A DNA stretch of 64,000 bases. Origin: Geobacillus thermoleovorans (GTDB taxonomy: Bacteria > Bacillota > Bacilli > Bacillales > Anoxybacillaceae). The position numbers and the translations under genes are program-made. This document shows, in pieces, positions 52,651 to 62,263 of the stretch (positions are counted from its first letter, which is position 1; each line of letters starts with the position of its first letter). The stretch spans positions 1,653,001 to 1,717,000 of the forward strand of contig NZ_CP014335.1 of assembly GCF_001610955.1 (NCBI RefSeq). The letters run 5' to 3'. Under the pieces are notes generated by a model. That model saw nothing but the letters and a program-made list of their open reading frames with translations, was not told where the DNA came from and searched no databases.

Positions 52651-53424
52651 TTACTTCTCCCCCTTTCGATATCCGTGCGTAAACGTGCGGTCGTACAGCT
52701 TCGAACGGTAGCCGCGCTCATGAATATGGGGATCGAGCGCCCAACCGGCCAACATGATCGCGTGTTTCGTCACACCATGGCGCCGCATATCGTCAGCCAT
52801 TGTGGCAACGGTGGAACGAATCACGACTTCATCCGGCCATGTCGCCTTATAGACGATCGCGACAGGCGTATCACCGCTCCAGCCCGCTTCAAGGAGCGCC
52901 GCGCTTACTTTTTTGGCAAGCGTCGCGCTTAAAAAAAGAACGAGCGTGCAATGATGCTGCGCCAGCTCCTGCAATTTCTCACGCGGCGGCATCGGCGTCC
53001 GCCCCTCGGCGCGGGTGAAAATGACCGTCTGCGTCAATTCCGGAACGGTGAGCTCCGCCTGCACGGCGGCCGCGGCGGCAAACGCCGAACTGACGCCGGG
53101 GACGATTTCCACTTCAATTCCTTCTTCTTTCAACAAGGCGATTTGCTCAAGCGTCGCCCCGTAAATCGATGGATCACCGGTATGGACGCGCACGACAAGC
53201 CGTCCTTGTTTCACTTGCTCCGCCATTGCCGCGACCATTTCTTCTAAATGCATGCCGGCGGTATGGAAAACGTCAGCATCCGGCTTCCGGTAGCGCTCGA
53301 TCAATTCCGCGCTCACTAGCGAGTCGGTGTAAAAAATGGCGTCGGCAGCAGCGAGAAGCTCGGCGCCGCGAACCGTGATCAAATCCGGCGCTCCCGGCCC
53401 CGCCCCTACGATATACAGCTTCAC
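52651..53424 (-). CDS. cbiF: Cobalt-precorrin-4 C11-methyltransferase
   Basis: SAM-dependent methylation at C11. 257 residues of the tetrapyrrole methylase fold: GAGPGAPDLITVRG, VRVHTGDPSIYGATLEQ, VPGVSSAFAAAAAV and TRAEGRTPMP. GTG start at 53424 overlapping the cbiL stop (GTGA). Confidence 0.93.
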   Translation of the reverse strand: MKLYIVGAGPGAPDLITVRGAELLAAADAIFYTDSLVSAELIERYRKPDADVFHTAGMHLEEMVAAMAEQVKQGRLVVRVHTGDPSIYGATLEQIALLKEEGIEVEIVPGVSSAFAAAAAVQAELTVPELTQTVIFTRAEGRTPMPPREKLQELAQHHCTLVLFLSATLAKKVSAALLEAGWSGDTPVAIVYKATWPDEVVIRSTVATMADDMRRHGVTKHAIMLAGWALDPHIHERGYRSKLYDRTFTHGYRKGEK

Positions 53425-54122
53425 TTTCTCACCACCATCAATGTCAAATATTCGAGTTCCGCTCCGTCGAGCTCCTCGACCTTCCACACGACTTCCTCGC
53501 CGGACGTCACTTTCGTCACAACAGCGGCGCGATGAAGCAAATCGAGTTCCCGCAACAGACGAACCAGCAAATCGATCACTTTCGCCACTTTAAAAAAGAC
53601 AACGCAATCGTGCTCAAGAAGCACTGCTTTCATCGCCTCAACATCGTCGCGGGCGGGCACGATCGCCACGGTTTCATCACCATCCGCCAGCGGCAGACGA
53701 AGCCTAGCGGCAGCAGCGTTGGCCGAACTGACGCCGGGGACGACTTCAATCGGCGCTTCCGGATAGCGGCGCTCCATTACGTGCATCAAATGGATGAACG
53801 TGCTGTACAACAGCGGATCGCCTTCGGTCACAAACGCGACATCGCGCCCGGCCGACAGCTCCGCCCAAATGGCGTCCGCCGCCTCGTTCCACTTCGGCTC
53901 AAGCAAGGCTCGGTCTTTTGTCATCGGAAAATGCAGGCCGAGCCGCCGTTTTTCCTCTGGCGCAAAATACGCATCAATAATTTGTTCCGCATAGCTTTTG
54001 CTTTGCCGCCCTTTTTTTGGATAGGCGATGACATCCGCTTCTTTTAGGCGGCGGTATGCTTTCACCGTCATGAGCTCTGGATCGCCCGGGCCAACACCGA
54101 TGCCGTACAACGTGCCGGTCAT
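53421..54122 (-). CDS. cbiL: Cobalt-precorrin-2 C20-methyltransferase
   Basis: SAM-dependent methylation at C20, the first ring methylation after cobalt insertion. 233 residues: [39 protein letters not shown] and [19 protein letters not shown]. It overlaps cbiF downstream and cbiET upstream by 4 bases each, indicating tight coupling. Confidence 0.93.
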   Translation of the reverse strand: MTGTLYGIGVGPGDPELMTVKAYRRLKEADVIAYPKKGRQSKSYAEQIIDAYFAPEEKRRLGLHFPMTKDRALLEPKWNEAADAIWAELSAGRDVAFVTEGDPLLYSTFIHLMHVMERRYPEAPIEVVPGVSSANAAAARLRLPLADGDETVAIVPARDDVEAMKAVLLEHDCVVFFKVAKVIDLLVRLLRELDLLHRAAVVTKVTSGEEVVWKVEELDGAELEYLTLMVVRK

Positions 54123-55324
54123 TCGTCTCCCTCCCGCTTGGCTGTCATGATATACACCGGATTGAGCGCCTCAAAGCGCGTCAACTCTAAAATGGGCTTG
54201 CTTCGCGACACTTGCGCGAGCGTGATGTCAACATGAAATCCACGGCTGCGCAGCTCGCAGCCCGCTTCAGCAAGCGTCTCAACCGTTGCCGCGTTGATCA
54301 CGATGCGTCCATTTTTCTTCAGCCGTTTCGCACAGACGTCCAACAACGGCGACATCGCGCCTGACGTGCCGCCGATAAAGATGGCATCCGGGTCGGCAAA
54401 CTCATCGAGCCGATCGGGCGCCCTGCCGTGCACAAGCGTGATGTCAACGCGGAATTTGCGCAAGTTTTGCCGGCAAATCTCGAGGTCGTATTCATTTTTT
54501 TCAATCGCAAACACCGCCCCGTCGCGGGCGATTTTCGCCGCTTCAATCGCGACCGAACCGGTGCACGTCCCAATGTCCCAGACGACGCTGTCCGGGCGCA
54601 AGCGCAAGGCGCTTACACTTAAGACGCGAATTTCTTTCTTTGTAATCAGCCCTTTGTCCGGCTTGCGTTGGAAAAATTCATCATCGTCAATGCCGAGCGG
54701 CCAAATCGGACCAGGAGCGGTTTGCCGCAAAATGACTATATTTAATGGAAGAAACTCGGTTTCTGCCATTTCTTCTAGCTTGAAAAACCGGCATCGCTCA
54801 TTCGGCCCGCCGAGCTCCTCGCCGACAAACGCCTCATATTCCGTCATGCCGTACTCGAGCAAATAGCGGGCGATGGCGGCCGGCGAGTTCGTCTCATCGG
54901 TTAAGATGGCGACTTTGCGCCGCCCGTCGACCCGCTGAGCCAAACCGGTGAGCGGCCGGCCATGGACGCTGACAAACGCCGCGTCTTGCCAAGACTCGCC
55001 CATTTTCGCAAACGCCCATTGCACTGAGCTGACGGCCGGATACACGTCGATCGGCAATTTGCCGGCCAAATAGCTGCCGATGCCGTAAAAGAGCGGATCG
55101 CCGGAAGCAAGCACGACCGTGTTGCGCGTCTCATGGCGGAGCCGCTCCACCAGCTCCGCCAGTCCGCGGCGGATGATGATCGTTTCTCCTTTGTATTCAG
55201 GAAACATCGCCAGCTGCCGTTCGCCGCCGACAAGCAGCTCGCTTTCATCAATCCAGCGTCGATACAGCTCAGGAAGACTTGCTTGCCCATCAGCACCCAC
55301 ACCGATCAACTTCATCGTCCCCAT
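54119..55324 (-). CDS. cbiET: Cobalt-precorrin C5,15-methyltransferase / decarboxylase (CbiET fusion)
   Basis: 401 residues combining the CbiE methyltransferase (1-200; [16 protein letters not shown]) with the CbiT domain (210-400) that methylates C15 and removes the C12 acetate carboxyl; its SAM site is [18 protein letters not shown]. The fused form is the Bacillus arrangement. The ATG at 55324 lies inside the end of cbiD; a second ATG three codons later is possible. Confidence 0.92.
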   Translation of the reverse strand: MGTMKLIGVGADGQASLPELYRRWIDESELLVGGERQLAMFPEYKGETIIIRRGLAELVERLRHETRNTVVLASGDPLFYGIGSYLAGKLPIDVYPAVSSVQWAFAKMGESWQDAAFVSVHGRPLTGLAQRVDGRRKVAILTDETNSPAAIARYLLEYGMTEYEAFVGEELGGPNERCRFFKLEEMAETEFLPLNIVILRQTAPGPIWPLGIDDDEFFQRKPDKGLITKKEIRVLSVSALRLRPDSVVWDIGTCTGSVAIEAAKIARDGAVFAIEKNEYDLEICRQNLRKFRVDITLVHGRAPDRLDEFADPDAIFIGGTSGAMSPLLDVCAKRLKKNGRIVINAATVETLAEAGCELRSRGFHVDITLAQVSRSKPILELTRFEALNPVYIMTAKREGDE

Positions 55325-56408
55325 CGGTCTGCACCGCCTTTCCTAATTGTTGTCCGTTCATTGTGTAAATGGACGTCGCCACCGTCAGACCGCCTCCCAC
55401 TTCGTGAAGCGCCGCCTGGCAGCACGCTTCGCACAAAAGCTCGAAAAACTTCATGCAACCGGCCTCTTGCATCATGTCGCCGACTTGCGCCGCCGTATTC
55501 GCGCCGCGCACCGCAGCCACCAGTTCTGGGCCAGCACCTGCCTGCTCGGCGATGGCAGCCAAAAAGCCAAAGTCGACCGGGGCGCTTTTCGAGTGCACCA
55601 TCATCACTCCTTGAGCGACTTTCGAAAATTTCCCCATCATCCCGACCATCGACACCATCTTGATGCCAAGCCGTTTGCATTGTTTCAGCGTAAAGCCGAC
55701 AAAATCGCCCATTTCGATAAACGCTTCTTCCGGCAAATGTGGATATTCTTGCATGGCGTATTTCTCACTCCGCCCCCCGGTCGTGATGACAACATGGCGG
55801 CAGCCGTTCGCTTTCGCCACTTGAAGCGCCTGCACGATGCTCGCCCGGTAGGCGGCGGTGGAGAACGGAACGACGATGCCGCGCGTCCCCAAAATCGAAA
55901 TGCCGCCAATGATGCCTAGTCTCGGGTTCAACGTTTTTTTGGCGATTTCCTCGCCGCCGGGCACAGAAATGACGACCTTCACCCCGCGATGTAGACCGTA
56001 TTGCGCCAGCACTTCATTGACGGCTTCGCGGATCATTTGCCGCGGCACTGGATTGATCGCCGCTTCCCCGACCGGCACCGGCAAGCCGGGTTTGGTGACG
56101 CGTCCGACCCCTTCACCGCCGTCGATATGAACGCCCGGCGACGAGGCCCACGAGACAGTGGAAACGATGAGCGCGCCGTGCGTCGCATCTGGGTCATCGC
56201 CGCCATCCTTCACGACCGAGGCCGTCGCCGTTTCGCCATCGAACGAACAAGAGGCGAGCGAAAAGGTCACCACCCGCCCGATCGGAATCCGAATCGTCGC
56301 CTCCGCCTGCACTTGGCCAGTGATGAGCGCCGTGAGCGCGGCTTTCGTTGCCGCTGTCGCGCACGATCCGGTCGTATACCCTTCACGCAGCGTTTTTTTC
56401 GTTTCCAT
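55290..56408 (-). CDS. cbiD: Cobalt-precorrin-5B C1-methyltransferase
   Basis: SAM-dependent C1 methylation of the early-cobalt route; unrelated in fold to the other ring methylases. 372 residues beginning [20 protein letters not shown], the typical TGSCA motif, with [20 protein letters not shown] and [17 protein letters not shown]. The start is 6 bases after the cbiC stop. Confidence 0.93.
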   Translation of the reverse strand: METKKTLREGYTTGSCATAATKAALTALITGQVQAEATIRIPIGRVVTFSLASCSFDGETATASVVKDGGDDPDATHGALIVSTVSWASSPGVHIDGGEGVGRVTKPGLPVPVGEAAINPVPRQMIREAVNEVLAQYGLHRGVKVVISVPGGEEIAKKTLNPRLGIIGGISILGTRGIVVPFSTAAYRASIVQALQVAKANGCRHVVITTGGRSEKYAMQEYPHLPEEAFIEMGDFVGFTLKQCKRLGIKMVSMVGMMGKFSKVAQGVMMVHSKSAPVDFGFLAAIAEQAGAGPELVAAVRGANTAAQVGDMMQEAGCMKFFELLCEACCQAALHEVGGGLTVATSIYTMNGQQLGKAVQTDGDDEVDRCGC

Positions 56409-56414
56409 CGTTCG

Positions 56415-57062
56415 TCACGCTCGCTCGGCGAGCAGCGATAAAGCATTCAAGGCAGCGACGGTCACGGTGCTTCCTCCTTTGCGGCCGCGGTTGGTGATGA
56501 ACGGCACATCGAGCTTCGCCAATTCTTCTTTCGATTCCGCCGCCGAGACGAATCCGACCGGCAAGCCGATCACCAATCCCGGCCGCGCCTCTCCTTCTTT
56601 GATGAGGCGAATGAGCTCCAATAACGCTGTCGGAGCGTTGCCGATGGCAAAAATGCCGCCTTCCGCTTCTTTCACCGCTTTGCGCATAGCCACAATCGCC
56701 CTCGTCGTATTCAACCGTTTCGCTTCAGCGATCACGTCTTCATCAGAAATATAGACGCGCACCGCGCTGCCGAACTTCGCAAGCCGCGCTTGATTGACGC
56801 CGGCTTGCACCATTTGCACATCGGCGACGACGAGCTTGCCGCTGCGAATGGCATCAATGCCTGAGCGGATCGCATCCGGGTGGAAAATGAGGCTTTTGCC
56901 CAGCTCAAAATCAGCCGATGCATGGATGACGCGCTGAACGATTCGGTATTGTTCTTCTGTAAATGAATGCTCGCCGATCTCTTCATCAATGATTTGAAAG
57001 CTGCGCGCTTCAATTTGTTCCGGCTGCACCGTCGCCGGACGAAATGTTGTATGGAAGTCCAT
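56415..57062 (-). CDS. cbiC: Cobalt-precorrin-8 methylmutase
   Basis: Moves the methyl group from C11 to C12 to give cobyrinic acid. 215 residues. The catalytic histidine is in RVIHASADFE, with VVADVQMVQAGVNQ and GLPVGFVSAAESKEEL downstream. ATG after GAAAGGAG. Confidence 0.93.
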   Translation of the reverse strand: MDFHTTFRPATVQPEQIEARSFQIIDEEIGEHSFTEEQYRIVQRVIHASADFELGKSLIFHPDAIRSGIDAIRSGKLVVADVQMVQAGVNQARLAKFGSAVRVYISDEDVIAEAKRLNTTRAIVAMRKAVKEAEGGIFAIGNAPTALLELIRLIKEGEARPGLVIGLPVGFVSAAESKEELAKLDVPFITNRGRKGGSTVTVAALNALSLLAERA

Positions 57063-57120
57063 GACAATTCTCTCCTTTCTTCATGATCGCTTGCATGAGC
57101 GGCCGCTAGAATCCCATTCT

Positions 57121-57897
57121 TTACACGGCCGGAAGCGGCGCATGCTGCTTCAACGCCTCGAGCACGCCGGCAAAATCGTGATGCACGATGCCGTATGACA
57201 ACCGTGGGCGGCGGATGACGATGACATCAATGCCGAGCTCCTCGGCGGCAGCGATTTTCTCATCGACAAACCCGACTTTGCCGCTTTCTTTCGTGACGAC
57301 GACCGTGACGCCAAAATGGCGGTATAGCGCCCGATCGAGCTCTTTCGTAAACGGCCCTTGCATCATGACGATCTGCTCTTGGGAAAACCCGAGCCGCTCG
57401 CATTTGTCGAGATTGTCTTTCCGCGGCAGCATCCGCGCAATCACCTTGACGTCCGGGCGACCGATGAGCCTCGCGGCGAAAATGTCGAGCGTTTTGCTGC
57501 CGGTCGTCAGCATCACGACGCCGCCTTTTTCCGCCGCCAAGTCAGCCGCTTCTTCATAGCTGTCGACAAATGTCACCTTCTCGGATGAAAACGAAGACGC
57601 CTGCCGCTCGTAGCGAATGTAGGGCAACCCGGCGTCTGCTGCCGCTTGCATGGCGTTTTTTGACGCCTCTTCAGCAAATGGATGGCTCGCGTCCACAATC
57701 GCTTTGGCCCCCTCGGCTTTGGCCAGATCGGCAAGCTGGGACGCATCCAAGCGGCCGACATAGGCGCGAATGCCGGCCGATCGGAGCTGTTCGGCCGCGT
57801 GATCGGTGACGACCGTCGCGGTTACGTTATAGCCGGCTTGTTGGATCATCACCGCCAATTCGCGGGCATCGCTTGTTCCAGCTAACAATAAAATCAT
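57121..57897 (-). CDS. cbiJ: Cobalt-precorrin-6A reductase
   Basis: NAD(P)H-dependent reduction of the ring. 258 residues; LLAGTSDARELA at the N-terminus, IVDASHPFAEEASKNA and VTKESGKVGFVDEKIAAAEE are family blocks. ATG after TGAAGGAGGAAG. It is separated from cbiC by 58 bases. Confidence 0.91.
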   Translation of the reverse strand: MILLLAGTSDARELAVMIQQAGYNVTATVVTDHAAEQLRSAGIRAYVGRLDASQLADLAKAEGAKAIVDASHPFAEEASKNAMQAAADAGLPYIRYERQASSFSSEKVTFVDSYEEAADLAAEKGGVVMLTTGSKTLDIFAARLIGRPDVKVIARMLPRKDNLDKCERLGFSQEQIVMMQGPFTKELDRALYRHFGVTVVVTKESGKVGFVDEKIAAAEELGIDVIVIRRPRLSYGIVHHDFAGVLEALKQHAPLPAV

Positions 57898-57912
57898 CGG
57901 ACGCTTCCTCCT

Positions 57913-58740
57913 TCAATGATGGTGATGATGATGGTGATGATGGGCGGCGTGCAGCCGATATTGACAGATGTCGCAATTCATCGCCACCGTTTGGCCGAGC
58001 ACCTCGTTGAGGCGGTCAAGCACGATCTCCTCAAGCTTCGGATGAAATCCAAAATAGCCGGCAAGCGCAAACGAGATATGCGAGTGCTCAGCTTGGTATT
58101 GCGCCATTTGCTGCTCAAGCCGCTTAATCAGGATGCCGGTGAATAAAAAATACGGAAGAACAACGATCCGCCTAGCTCCGAGCATGAGACAGCGGCGGAC
58201 AGCATCATCAAGCGACGGCGTCGTCACGCCCATAAACGCCGGCTCGATGAGCGCATAGCCGGTCTGTTCCCAAAAGAGGCGGGCGATTTTATACAAGTCG
58301 CTGTTCGCATCCGGATCGCTCCCGCCGCGGCCAAGCAAAATGACCGCTGTTCCGTCATCCGGCTGCTCCGGCCGCTCGCCGATTTCTTGCAATCGTTCGC
58401 GCAAAATAGCAAATGTCTGCTCATGGACGCCGATGGGGCGGCCGTAGCGGAACACCATATGCGGATAGCGCGCTTTGGCCTCATCGATTTCCGCCGGGAT
58501 ATGCAGCTTCGAATGCCCGGCCGGCAATAAAATGAGCGGAATGACCGCCACTTCCATTGCCCCGGCTTCGGCGCAGCGTTCGATTCCTTCGCCGATCGAC
58601 GGACGGCCAAATTCTAAAAAACTTGTTTCAATATGAAACGAATCGCGCAAACGCGGCCGCAGGCGGTCGACAAACTGCCGCACTTGCTCGTTCCCTTCCG
58701 GGTCGCGGCTGCCATGGCCGACAAATAAAATGGCTCTCAT
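57913..58740 (-). CDS. cbiX: Sirohydrochlorin cobaltochelatase with C-terminal histidine tail
   Basis: Inserts cobalt into sirohydrochlorin, committing the pathway to cobalamin. 275 residues of the long CbiX type: two chelatase-like halves with metal histidines in FVGHGSRD and LLPAGHSKLH. The C-terminus carries MNCDICQY, a CxxC that in B. megaterium CbiX belongs to an Fe-S site, and then nine consecutive histidines, probably a metal store. ATG at 58740 after AAAAGGGGG. The CAT/CAC repeat encoding the tail is prone to length change. Confidence 0.93.
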   Translation of the reverse strand: MRAILFVGHGSRDPEGNEQVRQFVDRLRPRLRDSFHIETSFLEFGRPSIGEGIERCAEAGAMEVAVIPLILLPAGHSKLHIPAEIDEAKARYPHMVFRYGRPIGVHEQTFAILRERLQEIGERPEQPDDGTAVILLGRGGSDPDANSDLYKIARLFWEQTGYALIEPAFMGVTTPSLDDAVRRCLMLGARRIVVLPYFLFTGILIKRLEQQMAQYQAEHSHISFALAGYFGFHPKLEEIVLDRLNEVLGQTVAMNCDICQYRLHAAHHHHHHHHH

Positions 58741-58801
58741 CCTTGTTTTCCCCCTTTTGTTAGCGGACGTCTTCCGCCGTTCCCTATAAGCGCAATGACT
58801 C

Positions 58802-58835
58802 GATGGGCGCTTCATCCAAATGCGAGGCGCCCATC
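58802..58835 (-). other. Hairpin in the cbiH60-cbiX intergenic region
   Basis: GATGGGCGC and GCGCCCATC pair around 16 bases, within the 212-base gap that is by far the largest inside the operon. There is no T-run. It may be an mRNA processing or stability element; I see no gene in the gap. Confidence 0.4.
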
Positions 58836-58952
58836 TATGCTCTTTTATGGAACCAGCCGGTTATTCGATCGACTGTCGGAAAAAGATGCGTCGCTTCGAC
58901 ACCAACGACATCTGCAGACGTTCAAGCTGCACTTATATAACGCATGCTTCCG

Positions 58953-60740
58953 TCACTCACCGCAAGCCGGCATTTCGATGGACGCGGCCGGTTTTGCCTC
59001 TTCGTGTGAAAAACGTCCGACTTGCTTCACGCGGCGGAAAAACTTATGAAACCGTTCATTTGGATGTGCTTGTTCTTGATACTGTTCGATGATTTCTGCC
59101 ATAACCGCCACAATTTCTTCCGGCGGAATGCCTTCCGCGACGAGCTGGCCGGGATGGGCGTTGCGGCCGACCGTTTTCCCGCCCAAAAACAAATCAAATT
59201 TCCCTTTCCGGTACACAAGCCCGATGTCTTCGTGCACCGCGCCGTAGCACGCCATCCCGCAGCCGTTGATGCCAAGCTTCAACTCTTTCGGCAGCGCCAT
59301 GCCGCCAAACCGGCGCGCCAATTCCTCCGCGTATGGAATGGCGTCTTTTTTCTCTCCATCGCAAAAATCACATGCCTTCACCGTCAGCACATCACCGACC
59401 GGCATCACGATCAGTCCGGCGTCAACGAGACGGGCCACAAGCCCATCTGGGTCCTCTGTCAACCGTTCGATTTTCATATAATGATCCGGTGTGTAGGTCA
59501 TTTTTCCATCCATCCCTACCACTTCCGCAAGCACGATGAGCTGTTCCGGGGTGAACTGTTTATTGGCCACGCCCGGGCTCACCGCCGCTTCCAACAACAC
59601 GACCGCCGTCTTTCTTGTTTTCCGTCTCTCTAAAGCGGCGAGCGCGTCTTCGGCTGTTTCTTTCACCCGTTTTGGCGCGGCGGTCGGCTGCCGTTTGGCT
59701 GTTTTTGCCAGCGGTGCAGCAAGCGGCGGCAAAACGGCAGCCAGCGGCGTTGGCTCGGCCTCCTTCGTGGCCGCGGCAACAGACGACGGTCGAACCGCGG
59801 TGGCCAAGGCGGTGAAAGCACGATCCTTCTGGTTGTCCCCGGCGAGGACAGCCGCTTCGGACGGTCCTGATGCCCCCGTGCTTCCTTCGTCCTCATCTTC
59901 CAGCGGTTTCGTCTGGTCAAGCGCCCACGGCTCCGCTTCTTTGCGCAGCCGTTCATGCGGTTTGAGCGGCTGGACGGCGGCTGCTAGTTGATACTTGCGC
60001 TGGTAGCCGCGCGGCGTGATCATCACGCCGTCATGGACGAATGTCGTTGAGTTGCCGATAATCACCGTCGTCAACATGCCGATCTCATGGTCAAGCATAT
60101 GCGCCAAGTCGGTGAGGACGATATGCTGCCGCTCGCGGTACGCGCTTTTCACCAGACCGACCGGGGTTTCCGGAGACCGATGGCGGAGCAGGATGCGCTG
60201 TGCTTCCACAATCTGTCTAGTGCGCCGTCCGCTTTTCGGGTTGTAAAGCGCGATGACAAAATCGGCCGCGGCGGCGGCGTCAATCCGCTTTTCAATCAGC
60301 TCCCACGGCGTCAAATGGTCGCTCAAGCTGATCGTGCACGCATCGTGCATAATCGGTGCGCCAAGCAGCGCGGCGCACGAATGGATCGCGGAAATGCCGG
60401 GGATGACTTCGACTTCAATCGAGCTGTCTTTCGTCCACCCTTTTTCGATCAGCACTTCATACACGAGCCCGGCCATGCCGTACAACCCGGCGTCACCGCT
60501 TGAAATGACGGCGACCGTTTTGCCGCGCTCCGCCCATTTCACCGCCGCTTGGGCGCGGCTCACCTCTTCCGTCATGCCCGTGCTGATGATTTCCTTTCCG
60601 ACAATCAGATCGCGCACAAGTTCGATGTACGTTTTGTAGCCAATGATGACGTCGCTTTCTTCAATCGCTTCCCGAGCCCGTTTCGTCATATGGTCGACGC
60701 TTCCCGGGCCAAAGCCGACAATGAGCAATTTGCCGCCCAC
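58953..60740 (-). CDS. cbiH60: Precorrin-3B C17-methyltransferase with Fe-S domain (CbiH60)
   Basis: 595 residues. The N-terminal 245 are a CbiH/CobJ methylase (GFGPGSVDHMTKRAREAIEE, ISSGDAGLYGMAGLVYEVL, LYNPKSGRRTRQI) that contracts the ring. A linker of about 120 residues rich in Ala, Pro, Lys and Thr follows. The C-terminal part resembles a sulfite/nitrite reductase half-domain with cluster cysteines in KACDFCDG and NGCGMACYG. This is the CbiH60 form of B. megaterium, whose Fe-S part supports ring contraction without oxygen. GTG start after GGGGGGCTG. Confidence 0.92.
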   Translation of the reverse strand: MGGKLLIVGFGPGSVDHMTKRAREAIEESDVIIGYKTYIELVRDLIVGKEIISTGMTEEVSRAQAAVKWAERGKTVAVISSGDAGLYGMAGLVYEVLIEKGWTKDSSIEVEVIPGISAIHSCAALLGAPIMHDACTISLSDHLTPWELIEKRIDAAAAADFVIALYNPKSGRRTRQIVEAQRILLRHRSPETPVGLVKSAYRERQHIVLTDLAHMLDHEIGMLTTVIIGNSTTFVHDGVMITPRGYQRKYQLAAAVQPLKPHERLRKEAEPWALDQTKPLEDEDEGSTGASGPSEAAVLAGDNQKDRAFTALATAVRPSSVAAATKEAEPTPLAAVLPPLAAPLAKTAKRQPTAAPKRVKETAEDALAALERRKTRKTAVVLLEAAVSPGVANKQFTPEQLIVLAEVVGMDGKMTYTPDHYMKIERLTEDPDGLVARLVDAGLIVMPVGDVLTVKACDFCDGEKKDAIPYAEELARRFGGMALPKELKLGINGCGMACYGAVHEDIGLVYRKGKFDLFLGGKTVGRNAHPGQLVAEGIPPEEIVAVMAEIIEQYQEQAHPNERFHKFFRRVKQVGRFSHEEAKPAASIEMPACGE

Positions 60741-60741
60741 T

Positions 60742-61452
60742 TTACAGCCCCCCTCTCCATATCTCGATTATCATCGACATCCCTAACCATATGCTGTAAA
60801 TCCCTGTGACCGCACCAAGGACATAAAACAGTCGTTCCCGCTGCTTTGCTTTCCAAAATCCCCACGATAATCCAGCCGCTGTAGCAATCGTCGCAATGAG
60901 CAAGCCGGCGACAAACAGCACAAGCTGAAGGACAGCGGCGCTCACACGCACTTTTCCGACCGCGTGGGTGATAATGGCTAGCTGGGTCGGGCTTTCGACG
61001 CCAATGCCATGAATGATGCCGATGATCAAGGCGCCAGCCCAACCAACATGCGAAAAAGAACGGCAACTGTCCATTTCCCGCCTTCCCCGCAGCCATCGAG
61101 TAACCGTATGGCCGAACTCATAAAGGAGCTGAAACCGGCTTTTCACCTCACCCCGCCGAAAAAGAGAAAAAAGCATCATCCCGCCAAGAAGCACAAGCGT
61201 AACGCCAACTAAGAGCTCAATGGCGGCGGCTGACGACTCGGGAAGCCGGGCGCCGACCATGAGCGCCGCCACCCCCATGACAAACACGATTGCTCCGTGT
61301 CCAATAGCGTACATGATTCCGAGCGCCAACTGCTGTCTTCGCCGCGACTCGCTTCCGACCATATCCGCAATGGCCGCGACATGGTCGCTGTCCATCCCAT
61401 GACGCATGCCGAGAAATATCGCTAACATTACATAACTGGCCCATTCCATCAT
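60742..61452 (-). CDS. NicO-type nickel/cobalt permease
   Basis: 236 residues with six helices. The metal signature GMRHGMDSDHVAAIADM (HX4DH) is in the first helix and HGIGVESPTQLA later. A place inside a B12-controlled cobalamin operon makes cobalt the likely ion, although NicO/HoxN proteins also carry nickel. The start (TAATG) overlaps the stop of the ferredoxin gene. No separate CbiM/N/Q system is in the window. Confidence 0.85.
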   Translation of the reverse strand: MMEWASYVMLAIFLGMRHGMDSDHVAAIADMVGSESRRRQQLALGIMYAIGHGAIVFVMGVAALMVGARLPESSAAAIELLVGVTLVLLGGMMLFSLFRRGEVKSRFQLLYEFGHTVTRWLRGRREMDSCRSFSHVGWAGALIIGIIHGIGVESPTQLAIITHAVGKVRVSAAVLQLVLFVAGLLIATIATAAGLSWGFWKAKQRERLFYVLGAVTGIYSIWLGMSMIIEIWRGGL

Positions 61453-61826
61453 TACGTCCTCCTCTTTCGAACGCCAATAACCGACTCCGTCCCACCAAGA
61501 CGGGTCAACCCGTCTTCACGGTATTCATACGTCGCCCACGCGCGAAGCGGCTCGCCGTTTTGCAAATGGCGATGGACGACCTCTTTTGCCTTCTCCGGTG
61601 TCATCAACCGGTACCAGACGCCATCCGGGTAGACGATCATCACACACGCATCTTGACAGCGTCCGTTGCAGCGCGTCCTTGTTGTATGGACAGCGTCGTC
61701 AAGCCCAAGGCGGGCGATTTCCTCGCGCACCGCGGTTGTCACGTCATCTCCGCCATGGCGGAGGCACGTCCCTCCGTTGCAAATGAGCACATGATGCTTC
61801 ATTCCCCGCAAATCCCACGTCGCCAC
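61452..61826 (-). CDS. Thioredoxin-fold [2Fe-2S] protein, first gene of the cobalamin operon
   Basis: 124 residues. Four cysteines in the pattern of thioredoxin-like ferredoxins: VLICNGGTCLRHG, then TRCNGRCQDACVMIVYPDGVWY (Cys-X3-Cys-X3-Cys region). It may pass electrons to CbiH60 or another reductive step; the position corresponds to cbiW in B. megaterium, but I am not sure they are the same family. GTG at 61826 directly follows AAAGGGGGG; an open frame upstream runs through the riboswitch and is not coding. Confidence 0.75.
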   Translation of the reverse strand: MATWDLRGMKHHVLICNGGTCLRHGGDDVTTAVREEIARLGLDDAVHTTRTRCNGRCQDACVMIVYPDGVWYRLMTPEKAKEVVHRHLQNGEPLRAWATYEYREDGLTRLGGTESVIGVRKRRT

Positions 61827-61890
61827 CAAATCCCCCCTTTTGCTAGAATGGTAGAATGAAATGCGGCAGACGGACGGTTTTTCGACAAAA

Positions 61891-61921
61891 GAAAAAGCAC
61901 CTCTACAGCAGAGGTGCAGAA
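61891..61921 (-). terminator. Riboswitch-controlled terminator of the cobalamin operon
   Basis: On the minus strand GCACCTCT, 5 bases, AGAGGTGC and TTTTTC, between the B12 aptamer and the first gene. The expression platform for transcription attenuation. Confidence 0.85.
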
Positions 61922-62017
61922 AAATGTATACGAAAGCCGTAAACGGCCCAAACAGGGCCCCTAAAGCCGTCATTCTCCCGCACGTCTGCCTATAGTCCCG
62001 TAGGCATCCGTCCGATC

Positions 62018-62190
62018 CAAACAAGGCAGGTCTCCTGACTTAGGATCATCGCTTGGCGGCGTCTTCCCGAAGCATCCTTCAGTGACTTGTTGCCGCAAAG
62101 CTCCCCATCACAGTGGCGGGCACCGTGCCGGATTTTCACCGAGCTTCCCTTTTCACCCAAGCCCTAAGCGGGCTAGGCACCTTGTTTGTC
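62018..62190 (-). ncRNA. Cobalamin (B12) riboswitch
   Basis: On the minus strand AAACAAGGTGCC pairs with the end GGCA..CTTGTTTGG; between lie GGGAAGCTCGGTGAAAATCC, GCCCGCCACTGTGA and the B12 box AGTCAGGAGACCTGCC (62040-62025). Adenosylcobalamin binding should cause termination at 61891-61921 and silence the 15-kb operon. Confidence 0.95.
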
Positions 62191-62233
62191 TTACCGCCAT
62201 ATATGCGCTGTCATGGAACAAGCATCCGTTTTC

Positions 62234-62263
62234 ATCGTAGTACAACCAATGCGTTGCCGTCAA
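62234..62263 (-). promoter_or_regulatory. Promoter of the cobalamin operon
   Basis: TTGACG (62263-62258), 18 bases and TACGAT (62239-62234), overlapping the rraA stop codon. A TACTAC -10 at 15 bases is the alternative. Confidence 0.45.

Noticed and set aside
57913..57945. Vector-derived His-tag contamination at the end of cbiX
   Set aside because: The histidine run follows a natural CbiX C-terminus in a continuous operon, and histidine-rich tails are known in Bacillus CbiX.
61827..62024. An N-terminal extension of the [2Fe-2S] protein
   Set aside because: The extra codons lie over the riboswitch terminator and the edge of the aptamer; GTG 61826 has the only good ribosome site.
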